From Chersky-840 sp963764205 (GTDB lineage Bacteria; Actinomycetota; Acidimicrobiia; Acidimicrobiales; UBA8190): a stretch of DNA of 64,000 bases. Positions 8,000 to 17,443 of this stretch are shown here, piece after piece. Made by a program: the position numbers and the translations under genes. Numbering within the stretch: position 1 is the first letter of the stretch; each line of letters opens with the position of its first letter. The stretch spans positions 992,001-1,056,000 of the forward strand of contig CAVXRN010000006.1 in NCBI GenBank assembly GCA_963764205.1, given 5' to 3'. The notes under the pieces were generated by a model. That model made no database searches, was not told where the DNA came from, and saw nothing but the letters and a program-made list of their open reading frames with translations.

Positions 8000-9388
8000 C
8001 CCTCCCCGGGGACCTGCTGGTAGCCGTCCATCATCTCGGCCATGACGGCCTTGATGAACGAGTCGGCCTCGTCGGTCATCCCGCCCGCCACGCCGCCGTA
8101 GATCGCACCCGAACGCGGCGCCTCGCCCATGTGCTCGTGGGCGTAGTGCACGGCGTCGGCGAGGTCGACGGCGAAGGCCTCCGCCACGCCGGCCTGGGTC
8201 TGGGGTCTCGTGACCGCCATGTGCAGCGCGTTGGGGTACTGCTGGCCGTTGAGCCGCCATCCCCGCAACCGCATGAAGTCGTTGACGTGGTACACGTCGA
8301 ACACGTCCGAGGTGAAGCTGAACAGGAACGTGGGTCGGCCCCGGAGCTGGAGCTCGGGGTGCGAGCGCACGGCGTCGCGCATCTGTGCCGCGGTCTCGAA
8401 GATGCGCCGGGCGTGGTTGCGGTATCCCTCGCGACCCAGGTGCACCATCGACGCCCACGTGGCGGCGAGGAGCCCGCCCGAGCGCGACCCCTCCATGCCG
8501 GGCGAGCAGTACTTGCCGCCGCTCCAGTCCGTGAGGAAGAAGTACTGCGAGTTGCGCAGCGCCTGGTCGCGGAACGTGAGGACCGACGTGCCCTTCAGGG
8601 CGTAGCCGTACTTGTGGGTGTCGGCGGAGATCGACGTCACACCGGGCACGCGGAAGTCGAACACCGGGATGTCGTAGCCGAGCTCCTGGCCGAAGGGGAG
8701 GATGAACCCGCCCAGGCAGCTGTCGACGTGCAGGCCCACGCCGTGACGCAGCGCCACGTCCGACAGCTCCGCGATGGGGTCGACGGTGCCGTAGCCGTAG
8801 TTGCACGCCGATCCGATGATGGCCACGGTCTGGTCGTCGATGTGCTCGTCCACCCAGCCGACGTCGACGAGCGTGGTCGTCGGGTCGACCGGGGCCCGCC
8901 GCAGCTCGATGCCGAAGAGGTGGCACGCCTTGTCGAAGGCGGGGTGTGCGGTCTCGGGTTTGACGACGTTGGGTCGGGTGACGCCGCGCTCGCTGTGCCG
9001 CGTGCTCGCGATAGGCCAGCATGGCGTGGGCGATGCTCCCGGTGCCCCCGGTCGTCACCAGGCCGGCGGGCGTCGAGCCCGTCACCGCCTCGCCGTGCAC
9101 GAGATCGAGGGTCATGGCGATGATCTCGGCCTCGAACTTGGTCGAGCTCGGGCACATGTCGCGCTGGAGCGAATTGACGTGGGAGAACATCCCGAAGGCG
9201 TGGTTGAGGAAGTGGTAGTGGTCGTGGTCGCCGCAGTACATCGTGCCCGAGCACTTCCCGGTCTCCCAGAAGGCGTCCTCCTCCTTGGCCATCACCTCCA
9301 GCTCGCCCAGGATCTCCTCGTGGCTGCGCCCCGTGTCCGGGAGACGGCGGTTGACGTCGAAGCGGTCCTGATACGGGAAGGTGCTCAT
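7996..9388 (-). CDS. PLP-dependent lyase/decarboxylase, sphingosine-1-phosphate-lyase-like (frameshift near 9000)
   Basis: Group II PLP-dependent decarboxylase-family protein, about 464 residues once the frame is repaired. The PLP lysine is Lys260 in SADTHKYGYALKGTS, a motif very close to that of eukaryotic sphingosine-1-phosphate lyase (Dpl1). HVDSCLGGF carries the Asp that pairs with the pyridine nitrogen, and TDWSGGKYCSP and EGSRSGG follow as in S1P lyases. The family cleaves phosphorylated amino alcohols or decarboxylates amino acids. The reading frame shifts at 8998-9002 (GCCGCGT); one added CG restores the sequence. It is first in an operon with kinase, MFS carrier and VOC protein. Similarity to S1P lyase is by motif; glutamate- or tyrosine-decarboxylase-like activity is possible. 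Confidence 0.82.
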
Positions 9389-9462
9389 GGCGTGGTGCCC
9401 CCCGGGTACGAGAGCGTGGCCGGTGGCCCGACCGCGGGATTGCCCCGCCCACTGTATGTGGA

Positions 9463-12163
9463 TCAGGTGAAGGCGGCGGCTGCTTCGAACAATCCCGAGC
9501 CGTTGACGGTCCAGGGGCTGAGGTCGTCACCGAGCCGGGGCCCGAGCACATCGGCGGGGAGCGGCACGCCGAGCAGGAATCCCTGGACGAAGGCACAGCC
9601 CAGCGCACTGAGCTCCTCGAGCTGTTGGGGACGCTCGATCCCTTCGGCCACGCAGTCGAGGCCGAGGGAGCGGGCCAGGGCGATCACCGACCGCACGATG
9701 GTGGAGTCCTCGACGCCGCGCCCGAGGCCCACCATGAAGCTGCGGTCGATCTTCAACACCTCGACGGGGAAGCTCTTGAGGTAGCCGAGCGACGCGTAGC
9801 CGGTCCCGAAGTCGTCGATGGCGAGCCGGATGCCGAGCGTGCGCAGTCGGCGCAGGACCGCCAGGGTCGACTCGGTGTCGGCCGCCAGCGCTCCCTCGGT
9901 GATCTCGAGCCACACGGTCTCGGGCGCGATGCCCGTGCGGGCGACGATCGCCGCCACCTCGTCGACCAGGTCGGGGTCGATCAGCTGTCTGGGCGAGAGG
10001 TTCACGCTGACGCTGATGGGGTCGGACCCGAGGCCTGCGAGTCGGCGTTCGGTGGTCCAGGCCATGGCTTGGCGACACGACTCCTCGAGCACCCACGCCC
10101 CGATGGACGAGATCAACCCGCTCTCCTCGGCCATGGCCAGGAATTCGCCCGGATGGAGCAGGCCCCGTTGGGGATGCTGCCACCGCAACAGGGCTTCGAC
10201 GCACGTGAGGCGACCGGTGCTCGTCTCCACGATCGGTTGGTAGTACACGCGGAACTCGCCCCGGTCGAGGGCGCCGTGGAGATCGGTGCGGATGTGGATC
10301 TTGTCGAGCACGACGCCGTGGCTCTTGGGGTCGAACAACTCGATCCGGGCGCGCCCGCGGTCCTTGGCCGTGTACATGGCGGTGTCGGCGTCGCGCAGGA
10401 GGCTCGCCGCGGTGTCGCGGTCGCCCCCCGACAGCGCGAGGCCGAGGCTGGCGGTCACGAAGATCTCGCCTTCGCTCAGCACGACCGGCTCCCGCAGCGC
10501 GTCCGCCAGACGCTGCGCCATCTCGAGCGCGACGGCCTCGTCGGCGATCTCCTCGCACAGCACCACGAACTCGTCCCCACCGAAGCGCGCCACGGTGTCG
10601 CTCGGGCGGGTGACGCGCTGCAGACGCTCGGCCACACGCTCGAGGAGCCGGTCGCCCGCGGCGTGGCCCATGCCGTCGTTGATGAGCTTGAACCGGTCGA
10701 GGTCGAGGAACACGACGGCCACCATGCGGCTGTGCCGGGCGGCACGGCTGCAGCGCGGTCTCGAGCCGGTCCATGAACAGCACCCGGTTGGGGAGAGTGG
10801 TGAGCGGGTCGTGGATCGCGGCGTAGGCGAGTCGCTCCCGCAGCGCCCGGCGCTCGGTCACGTCCTCCACCTGCCCGATGAGGTAGCTGGGCCGGCCCTC
10901 GTCGTCGCGGACGCACGACACGCTCACCGACACCCATACCTCGCGGCCGTCGGCGTGGCAGTACCGCTTCTCGATCCGGTAGCCGTCGGAGCCCTCGGCC
11001 ACCAGGCGTCGCATCTCGGCCGTGCTCGTGTCGCGGTCGTCGGGGTGCGTGAGGTCGTGCACGTTCATGCCGCTCAACCCGTCCGCGTCGCGTCCCACGA
11101 TGCGGGCCATGGCGGGATTGGCCCGCAGGATGTGACCGTCGAGGTCGGTCATGGCCATCCCGATGGGGGCGTTCTCGAAGGCGGAGCGGAACCGTTCGTG
11201 CGCGTGCCGCAGGGCGTCCTCGGCCTGCTTGCGGGCGCTGATGTCGTGGAGGTTGGCGACGACACCCCGGACGTTGGGGTCTCCGAGACGGTTGGTGATC
11301 GTGGCCTCGAACCACAGCCACGTACCGTCCGCGTGCTGCAGCCGCAACTCGCTGCGCCATCCCTCGAACTCGTCCGCGCGCATGCCCTGTGCTTCGCGTT
11401 GCATGCGGGGGAGGTCGTCGGGGTGCATCAGGTCGGCCGCCATGCGGGTGTCGAGCTGCCGGGGCGAGATCCCGAGGACACGCTCGAACGAGGGGCTCAC
11501 GTACCGGGCCGTCCCCTTGGCGTCGACCACCACGATGATGTCCGACACGTTGCGCACGAGCGCCTTGAAACGGCTCTCGGAGTGACGGAGCTCGTCCTCG
11601 ATCGCCTCCCGCGCCGCGACCGACCGACCGAGCAGCATGATCGTGAGCAGCACGCCGAGCAGTCCGAGCGCGGCCAGCCCGTGGACGAGAGGCTTGCGGA
11701 CGAGGCTGGGTGCGATCCCGAGCGCGATGGCGAGCTCGCCCAGGGCCATGAACACCACGGTCCACACGAGGGCCGGCCGCGTCGCCGCCGACCCGGACAG
11801 CTGCAGCGCGAAGGCGGCGCCGAAGATGAAGCCGAGCGACAGGATCGGTCCCCAGCCCGTGCTGTAGGCGACGACGCCGATCAACCCCAACAAGGCGCCC
11901 ACGTACGCGGTCAGGCGCAAGCCGCGTGCCCGCTCGTTCCACAGTGCCGCCAACACGATGCTCACGGCCTGGGCCCCGAGGACGAGGAGGACGATCAGCC
12001 AGTAGGGGAGCGGCGCCACCAGTCCCGCCCGGCGCGACAAGCACAGCGCGACGGCCACGGGCGGCCCCGCCAGCAGCGTCGGGTCGTGCGCCCGGCTCCA
12101 CAGGCGGGCGCGGAACGTTGCAGCGCCCTCGGCACCCGGGGGACCGCCTTCGACTCGAGCCAC
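9463..12163 (-). CDS. Membrane PAS-PAS-GGDEF-EAL c-di-GMP turnover protein (frameshift near 10741-10750)
   Basis: A protein of about 900 residues. Residues about 30-185 hold five or six membrane helices (a MASE-like sensor), followed by two PAS/PAC modules (from about 200 and 325, each ending in a short linker such as DISARKQAEDAL), a GGDEF domain with intact ARFGGDEFVVL, and an EAL domain with VEALLRW, DDFGTGYASL, KIDRSF and VAEGIE. Both catalytic signatures look complete, so it may make and/or degrade cyclic di-GMP in response to a membrane or PAS signal. The frame changes just before the GGDEF core; restoring CG in CCGTG to CCGCGTG gives a smooth protein. It is divergent from a BldD-like gene, which suggests a functional link. 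Confidence 0.9.
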
Positions 12164-12188
12164 GAGAAAACATCGTCACCGGGACCTT

Positions 12189-12236
12189 TGTCCTTGACGG
12201 CGCCTGTCCTTGACGGCGCCTGTCCTTGACGGCGCC
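12189..12236. repeat. Three perfect 16-bp tandem repeats in the divergent promoter region
   Basis: Unit TGTCCTTGACGGCGCC at 12189-12204, 12205-12220 and 12221-12236. Each contains TTGACG, which looks like a -35 hexamer, and the palindrome GGCGCC. The array starts 26 bp upstream of the GGDEF-EAL start and lies about 190 bp upstream of the BldD-like start. It could bind a regulator or be a neutral minisatellite. Confidence 0.9.
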
Positions 12237-12426
12237 CGCACTCCCTGTCCCCGCCCCGCCGCCACCGTCGTCACGCAGAGTGGTGGGCAACCGCGCGTGA
12301 GGGTCGCCCGCAGGCTGGTCCACGGGTATCCCGTGCTCGCCCGCCCGCGCTTCGTAGGATGCGCAGTAACGGAACGGCCGGAGCAGATTGGGGGCTCGTC
12401 GTTGCCGAGAGCGGGGATCACGGGTG

Positions 12427-13008
12427 ATGGCTGACGAGACGGCGGCGTCCGCGGACGAGGAGTACTCGCAAGCGGCCCAGTCCTATATCAGGGCGGTCGG
12501 GGCCCGGCTGCGCGTCGTCCGCAACCAGTTGGGCCTCTCGCTCCAGGCCGTGGAGGCCACCTCGAACCAGGAGTTCAAGGCCTCGGTGCTCGGCGCCTAC
12601 GAGCGGGGCGAACGGGCCGTGTCGGTGTCGAGGCTGCAGCGGTTGGCCAAGCTCTACGGCGTCAGCGTCGACCAGCTCCTCCCGCACGAGACCGACGCCA
12701 CGCGGTGGTGGATGTCCAAGGACGGCGACGGGGCCGGCGCGGCGCCACCCGAGCGGCCCGCGGCGCAACCGTGGCAGAACAGCGACACCGTCACGATCGA
12801 CCTCACGCGGCTGCGCGACGTGAGTGGTCCCGAGCGCGACCTGATCCGGCGCTTCGTGAGCATGATCCAGGTCCAGCGCCAGGACTTCAACGGGCAGCTG
12901 ATCACGATCCGGTCCAGTGACGTCCGTGCCATCGCGTGTCTCTTCGGGATGACGCCCGACGCCATGGGTCGACGGCTCGACGAGCTGAGCCTGCGCGTCA
13001 ACTCCTGA
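12427..13008 (+). CDS. BldD-like HTH regulator with putative c-di-GMP-binding domain
   Basis: A 193-residue regulator. Residues 20-85 form an XRE/Cro-type helix-turn-helix (GARLRVVRNQLGLSLQAVE, then GAYERGERAVSVSRLQRLA) that closely follows Streptomyces BldD in wording and order. The C-terminal domain (120-185) contains RQD at 151-153 and RSSD at 162-165. BldD binds c-di-GMP through RGD-x8-RQDD; here the four charged residues (Arg151, Asp153, Arg162, Asp165) keep exactly the same spacing, with Gly and Gln/Asp replaced. In BldD, tetrameric c-di-GMP drives dimerisation and repression of development genes. The ATG was chosen over a preceding GTG. A 20-bp duplication overlaps its 3' end. Its divergent neighbour makes or breaks c-di-GMP. 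Confidence 0.88.
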   Translation: MADETAASADEEYSQAAQSYIRAVGARLRVVRNQLGLSLQAVEATSNQEFKASVLGAYERGERAVSVSRLQRLAKLYGVSVDQLLPHETDATRWWMSKDGDGAGAAPPERPAAQPWQNSDTVTIDLTRLRDVSGPERDLIRRFVSMIQVQRQDFNGQLITIRSSDVRAIACLFGMTPDAMGRRLDELSLRVNS

Positions 13009-13025
13009 GCCTGCCCGCCAACTCC
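12986..13025. repeat. 20-bp tandem duplication across a stop codon
   Basis: GAGCCTGCGCGTCAACTCCT at 12986-13005 is followed at once by GAGCCTGCCCGCCAACTCCT at 13006-13025 (two mismatches). The junction lies at the stop of the BldD-like gene, so the second copy is a noncoding echo of its last codons. Confidence 0.85.
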
Positions 13026-13047
13026 TGCACCCTCGGTTCCCGAGCCC

Positions 13048-14110
13048 TCAGGTCCAGGGGAGCGCGGCTCGCCCGTCCCAGTAGGCGGCCCGGTCCTCGG
13101 CGGCCGAGCGGAGCCGGTCCCGGTCCTCGTCGCTCAACTCGAGCTCGAGCGCGGCGACGTTCGCGGCGAGTTGTGGCTGCGTCACCGCCCCCGAGAGCAC
13201 GACGTCGACCCAGGGCTGCGCCACCGCGGCCGCCACGGCCACCTGGTCGACCGACACCCCGTGGCGGGCGGCGACGTCTCGCACGGCCCGTGCGCCGGTC
13301 CGCTCTCCCCCGGCCCCGCCCCCGGTACCGGCACCGACGCCCGCGCCGGCGCCATCGGCGGCACCCGTCAGGCGTCCGTTGGCGAGTGCCTCTTTGACGA
13401 GCACGCCCCACCCGCGCTCGTGCGCCTCCTCCAGCGCGTCGCCCACCGACGGCTCGAGCACGTTCCACGTGGCCTGGACGGTGGAGAACGGGTTGAGGCC
13501 GGCGTCGAGCGCGAGCGCACGGCGGACGACGTCGGCTTGACGCGGGCCGCTCACGGTGAGCCCGACGGCGACGCCACCGGCGGCCAACTCGCCCAACGCA
13601 CCGAGCACGGCGCGGTCGTCGAGCACACCGCTCTCGAGCGTGGCCGAATGGACCTGGTAGAGGTCGAGGTGCCGGCCGAGCAACGCCGTGGTCTGGGGCA
13701 GCTGGACGCGGAGCATGGCGAGGGAATGGTCCTTGGTCTCGTGCACCGCCGCCGCCATGTCCCACCCGCCGGTGTAGCGGTAGCCCCATTTCGAGCCGAT
13801 GGTGAGCGCACCGGGCTCGATGTGCCGGGACTCGAGCCACGACGCCAGGAACTCCTCGGCCCGGCCGTAGGAGCGGGCGGTGTCGACGTAGCGGAGCCCG
13901 ACGTCGTAGGCCGCGTCGAGCATGTCGTGACAGCGCCGCTCCATGGACGACCTCGGTGCGATCGGCTCCGAGGTCGGCGTCGCGTCCGAGGGTGATGTAG
14001 GCGGGCCGGCCCAGGGCGGCCAGACCCAGGCCGATGCGCGTGACGGCGAGCCCCGTGCCCCCGAGAGTCGTCGTGGGCAGAGTCGTCGTCGCCAGACGCG
14101 TCTCCTTCAC
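13048..14110 (-). CDS. Aldo/keto reductase (frameshift near 13943-13961)
   Basis: A TIM-barrel NADPH-dependent reductase of about 354 residues. The catalytic tetrad region is visible: Asp in RYVDTARSYGRAE with its Tyr, Lys in TIGSKWGY, and His in LYQVHSATLE. The N-terminus (LGGTGLAVTRIGLGLAALGRPAYI) is in another frame from the rest; the break falls between GADRTE and MERRCHD and can be repaired by one added CG (or one base removed). A Gly-rich insert GAGAGVGAGTGGGAGG in the C-terminal third is unusual. The GTG start at 14110 lies 16 bp after the HAD gene, so they are probably co-transcribed. Members reduce aldehydes or sugars; substrate unknown. Confidence 0.85.
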
Positions 14111-14125
14111 GCCCCTGCCCTCGAC

Positions 14126-14890
14126 TCAGAACAGCTCGACGTCGCCCGGGCCGCTGGCCACGGTCACGCGGCGGTCGGTGTCGGGTGCCGGTCGACCGTC
14201 GCTGATCCACACCGCTCGTAGGCCGGCGGCGAGCGCGCCCTGCACGTCGCGCTCCCAGCTGTCGCCCACCATCACGGCGTGTTCGGGGGCCACGCCGAGG
14301 AGCTCGAGGGCGCGACCGTAGGAGGCGGGGTCGGGCTTGCCGATGCCGGTCTCGCCCGAGATGACCACAGCCGAGAGCAACGACCCGATGCCGGTCTGCT
14401 CGATCTTGAGGCGCTGGATGTCGGGGGGACCGTTGGTCACCACCGCCACCGGCACGACGCGCGCCAGGCGCGTCACGAGCTCGACCGCGCCGGGCAGGAC
14501 GGGGTGGCCCGACCGCTGGCCCTCGACGTAGCGGGCCGAGAGCGTGTCGACGAGGTCGTCGAGCGCGCCGGGGTCGTCGGGGCTGGCACCCACCGACCGG
14601 AGTGCCACGCGCCAGGCCTCGGTCCGGTAGCGGCGCGCCCACGACGGCAAACCCTGCAGGCGGGGGTGGACGCCCTCGAACGTCGCCCACAGTCCCTCCC
14701 ACGAGGCGAACCCCAGCGCCCGGAAATCGTGGTGGTAGGGCGATGCGTGCCACAGCGGGCGTGCCGCGTCGATGACGACGTCGTCCCAGCCGTCGCGCTC
14801 GAGGCCGTCGACGAGGTCGGCCGTGGCGCGGAGTTGGGCGCGCGCGTGGGGCGCCTCTTCGATCAAGGTGTCGTCGAGGTCGAGCAGCAC
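14126..14890 (-). CDS. HAD-superfamily hydrolase
   Basis: A phosphatase-like protein of about 254 residues. Motif I is DLDDT at residues 4-8 (Asp4 nucleophile, Asp6 acid/base), motif II is VVTNGPP, motif III uses Lys in GIGKPDP, and motif IV is VMVGDSWERD. A helical cap sits between motifs I and II, as in phosphoglycolate phosphatase, beta-phosphoglucomutase and haloacid dehalogenase relatives. The chosen GTG leaves only three residues before motif I; an in-frame extension of about 11 residues up to a CTG overlapping the previous stop is possible. It is placed between a small unknown gene and the aldo/keto reductase on the same strand. Substrate not predictable. Confidence 0.88.
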   Translation of the reverse strand: MLLDLDDTLIEEAPHARAQLRATADLVDGLERDGWDDVVIDAARPLWHASPYHHDFRALGFASWEGLWATFEGVHPRLQGLPSWARRYRTEAWRVALRSVGASPDDPGALDDLVDTLSARYVEGQRSGHPVLPGAVELVTRLARVVPVAVVTNGPPDIQRLKIEQTGIGSLLSAVVISGETGIGKPDPASYGRALELLGVAPEHAVMVGDSWERDVQGALAAGLRAVWISDGRPAPDTDRRVTVASGPGDVELF

Positions 14891-14919
14891 CGCCCGGGGC
14901 GCGTCGGGGCCGGGCGACG

Positions 14920-15144
14920 TCAGCGCTCGGCGTCCTCGGCCGGATGCTCGACGACGGCGACGACCCGGGCCGCCAGGAACCGGGCCGTGCGGACGGCGCG
15001 CCCGGTGCGCGTCACCTCGGTCACCTCGACCGACCCGCGTGCGTTGGCGATCTCGACGCGTCGCCCGGCGCGCGTGGCGAGGATGTCGAAGCGTTGGACG
15101 CCGTCGCCCACGTCGACGACGACTTCGACCCTGTCACCCTTCAC
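14920..15144 (-). CDS. Small basic hypothetical protein, about 74 aa
   Basis: A compact ORF in the short space between the glucosidase and HAD genes, reading KGDRVEVVVDVGDGVQRFD from its start, then alternating Val/Arg strands, and ending EHPAEDAER. The pattern suggests a small all-beta protein (OB- or SH3-like), but I do not recognise the family. The start is uncertain: the GTG at 15144 lacks a clear ribosome site and the frame is open further upstream. Its tight fit between flanking genes and the codon pattern support it being real. Confidence 0.5.
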   Translation of the reverse strand: MKGDRVEVVVDVGDGVQRFDILATRAGRRVEIANARGSVEVTEVTRTGRAVRTARFLAARVVAVVEHPAEDAER

Positions 15145-15167
15145 GGAGGCAATCGTAACGACGATCC

Positions 15168-16388
15168 TCAGCCCTTCGCCGCGGCCAGGGCGTTGGCCCG
15201 GGCCACGGCGCCGAACCAGTGGGCGCTGGGCTTGGGGTGCCGGTCGAAGGTCACGGGGTCGACGGCGCAGATGCCGAGCTTGGGGCCGAAGCCGAGGTGC
15301 CATTCGAAGTTGTCGAGCAGGCTCCAGACGAAGTAGCCGCGCACGTCGACGCCGTCCGCGATGCAACGGTGCAGGCCCTGCAGGGCGGTGGTGATGAATT
15401 CGATGCGCTCGGGGTCGTGCTCGGTGGCGAGGCCGTTCTCGGTCACGACGACCGGGAGCCCGGTGTAGGCGGCCGCCCGGCGCACCGTGTACTCCACCAC
15501 GTGCGGCCAGTACTCGTAGCCCATCTGGGTCAGGCGTGTCCCGGGTGGGGGCTCGAGCGGGCCGGTGGGCCCGAGGACGGTGCGCTCGTAGCACTGGACG
15601 CCGATGAAGTCGTCGCCCGCGGTGCCGTCGAGGAAGGTGTTCTCGAGGATCTGCTCGGCTGCGTCGCGCGTGCCCTCGCCGCCTTCGCCCGCCACGAGCT
15701 CCTCCATCGACAGCGTGATGCCGACGGGGAACGAGCCCGGCCCCGAGCGCAGCGCGTCGACGGCCAGGCGGTGCGCGGCGACCATGGCCTCGTTGACGGC
15801 GAAGTGCCGGGCGAACTCGTCCTTCATGCCCGGCGGGTAGAGGCCGACGGTGTAGCCGAGCACGGCCACGACGTTGGGCTCGTTGATGGTGCAGGCCCAG
15901 CCGATGAGGTCGCCGAGGTGGGCCACGGTGCGCTCGACGTAGCGGGCGAAGCGCTGCGGCGCGTCGGGGGCCTCCCAGCCGCCGCGGTCGGTGAGCCAGC
16001 GCGGCGTCGTGAAGTGGTGGAACGTCACGACGGGGGACACGCCGCGCTCGTGACAGGCCGCGCACATGCGCCGGTAGTGGTCGAGCGCGGCGCGCGAGAA
16101 CTCACCCTCGGCCGGCTCGATCCGGCTCCACTCCAACGAGAACCGGTAGGCGCCGAGGCCGAGGTCCGCCACCAGGCCGACGTCGTCGGGCCAGCGGTGC
16201 CACGAGCCACACGCGTCACCGCTCGAGCTCACACAGCCCGAGTCGGGGTCGTGCTCCCACGCCCACCAGTCGTTGTTGACGTTGCCGCCTTCGATCTGGT
16301 GCGCCGCGGTGGCCGCGCCCCACACGAACCCCGCCGGGAAGGGCAGGGACCCGTTGTCGGCCCCCTCAACCTCGGATGGAGCGGCCAT
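15168..16388 (-). CDS. GH1 beta-glucosidase-type glycoside hydrolase
   Basis: A 406-residue family 1 glycosidase. FVWGAATAAHQIEGG (21-35) is the N-terminal GH1 signature, Glu170 in TINEPN is the acid/base and Glu317 in VVVTENGLA is the nucleophile, with the aglycone-side motif VWSLLDNFEWHLGFG near the C-terminus. These retaining enzymes hydrolyse beta-linked glucosides, galactosides or related conjugates in the cytoplasm, as no signal peptide is seen. The length is slightly short for the family (typically 440-480), mainly in loops. It lies downstream of the exonuclease gene on the same strand. Substrate not resolved. Confidence 0.93.
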   Translation of the reverse strand: MAAPSEVEGADNGSLPFPAGFVWGAATAAHQIEGGNVNNDWWAWEHDPDSGCVSSSGDACGSWHRWPDDVGLVADLGLGAYRFSLEWSRIEPAEGEFSRAALDHYRRMCAACHERGVSPVVTFHHFTTPRWLTDRGGWEAPDAPQRFARYVERTVAHLGDLIGWACTINEPNVVAVLGYTVGLYPPGMKDEFARHFAVNEAMVAAHRLAVDALRSGPGSFPVGITLSMEELVAGEGGEGTRDAAEQILENTFLDGTAGDDFIGVQCYERTVLGPTGPLEPPPGTRLTQMGYEYWPHVVEYTVRRAAAYTGLPVVVTENGLATEHDPERIEFITTALQGLHRCIADGVDVRGYFVWSLLDNFEWHLGFGPKLGICAVDPVTFDRHPKPSAHWFGAVARANALAAAKG

Positions 16389-16414
16389 GGGTCCGAACGG
16401 TAGCGGGCGGCGAC

Positions 16415-17320
16415 TCAGCGCCGCGCTGCGAGGGTGGTGGCGCGCTCGGCCAGGGCGGGGTCGCGCAGGAAGCGGGCGACGTCGTCGAAGTCCGGCGTCG
16501 GGCCCGTCCACTCGAGGTCGGCCACCGAGCCCAGCAGCGAACGGTCCACGCGCAACGTGGCCAGGTCTCGGAACAACAGCGCCGCGTCCATCTCCGACGC
16601 CAGGCGTTGCGCCAGCTTGGCGGCACTGCGCACGCCACGCAGCGCGGGGTCCCAGTCCGTGGCCGAGGCGGGGATGGCCTCGATGTGCTCGTAGTGCCCG
16701 AGCACGGTCGAGGCGGACTGCTTGCCCCAGCCCTGCAGGCCGGGGAACCCGTCCGCGCTGTCGCCCACGAGGGCGAGCCAGTCGGGGATCGACGCCGGGC
16801 CGATGCCATAGCGGGCGCGGACGGCGTCCTCGTCGGTGATGACGTCCTTGCGCCGGTCGAGCTGCACCACGCGCCGTCCCGACACGCACTGGGCGAGGTC
16901 CTTGTCCGGGGTGCACACGAGGACCTGGGTGACGTCGGGGTCGTCGGCGGCCACCGCCGCGGCCGACGCCAAGGCGTCGTCGGCCTCGAGCTCCACCATG
17001 GGCCACAGCGTCACGCCCAGGGCGACCAGCGCCGCCTCGAGCAGCGGGAACTGGGCCTTGAGCAGCGCGTCGACGCCCTCACCCGTCTTGTAGCCGGGCC
17101 ACAGGTCGTTGCGGAACGACTCGATGACATGGTCGGTGGCCACGCCGACGTGCGTCGCCCCGGCGCCCACCATCGACAGCACCGACTGGACCACGCCCCG
17201 CACCGCCCCGACCTCGCCGCCCTCGGAGCTCGCCCGGGGCGGGGCGCCGTAGAAGTGCCGGAACAACTCGTAGGTCCCGTCCACCAGATGGACGCGCTGG
17301 GCCGACCCGGTCCTCGCCAC
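16415..17320 (-). CDS. 5'-3' exonuclease (PIN/FEN-like, DNA polymerase I N-domain type)
   Basis: A stand-alone 5' nuclease of about 301 residues. The N-terminal PIN domain starts with VHLVDGTYELFRHFYG, whose Asp binds metal. The acidic cluster continues in ELEADDALASAA and CTPDKDLAQC, and the helix-hairpin-helix region in DWLALVGDSADGFPGLQGWGKQSA carries the last metal-binding Asp residues. Such proteins remove flaps or RNA primers, or act in repair. The GTG at 17320 was selected because it sits just before the conserved strand after a G-rich ribosome site. It is divergent from the acyl-CoA ligase cluster. Confidence 0.9.
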   Translation of the reverse strand: MARTGSAQRVHLVDGTYELFRHFYGAPPRASSEGGEVGAVRGVVQSVLSMVGAGATHVGVATDHVIESFRNDLWPGYKTGEGVDALLKAQFPLLEAALVALGVTLWPMVELEADDALASAAAVAADDPDVTQVLVCTPDKDLAQCVSGRRVVQLDRRKDVITDEDAVRARYGIGPASIPDWLALVGDSADGFPGLQGWGKQSASTVLGHYEHIEAIPASATDWDPALRGVRSAAKLAQRLASEMDAALLFRDLATLRVDRSLLGSVADLEWTGPTPDFDDVARFLRDPALAERATTLAARR

Positions 17321-17443
17321 GCCCCCATCATGGCCACAGCCGGTTCCGCGCCGCCTCTCCCAGGGGGGGCCGCGCCGGCCCGGGGCACCCCGGGGGATGG
17401 CACAAGGGGGTGGTGATGGGTGCCTGTTACCATCGGCGCCTCT

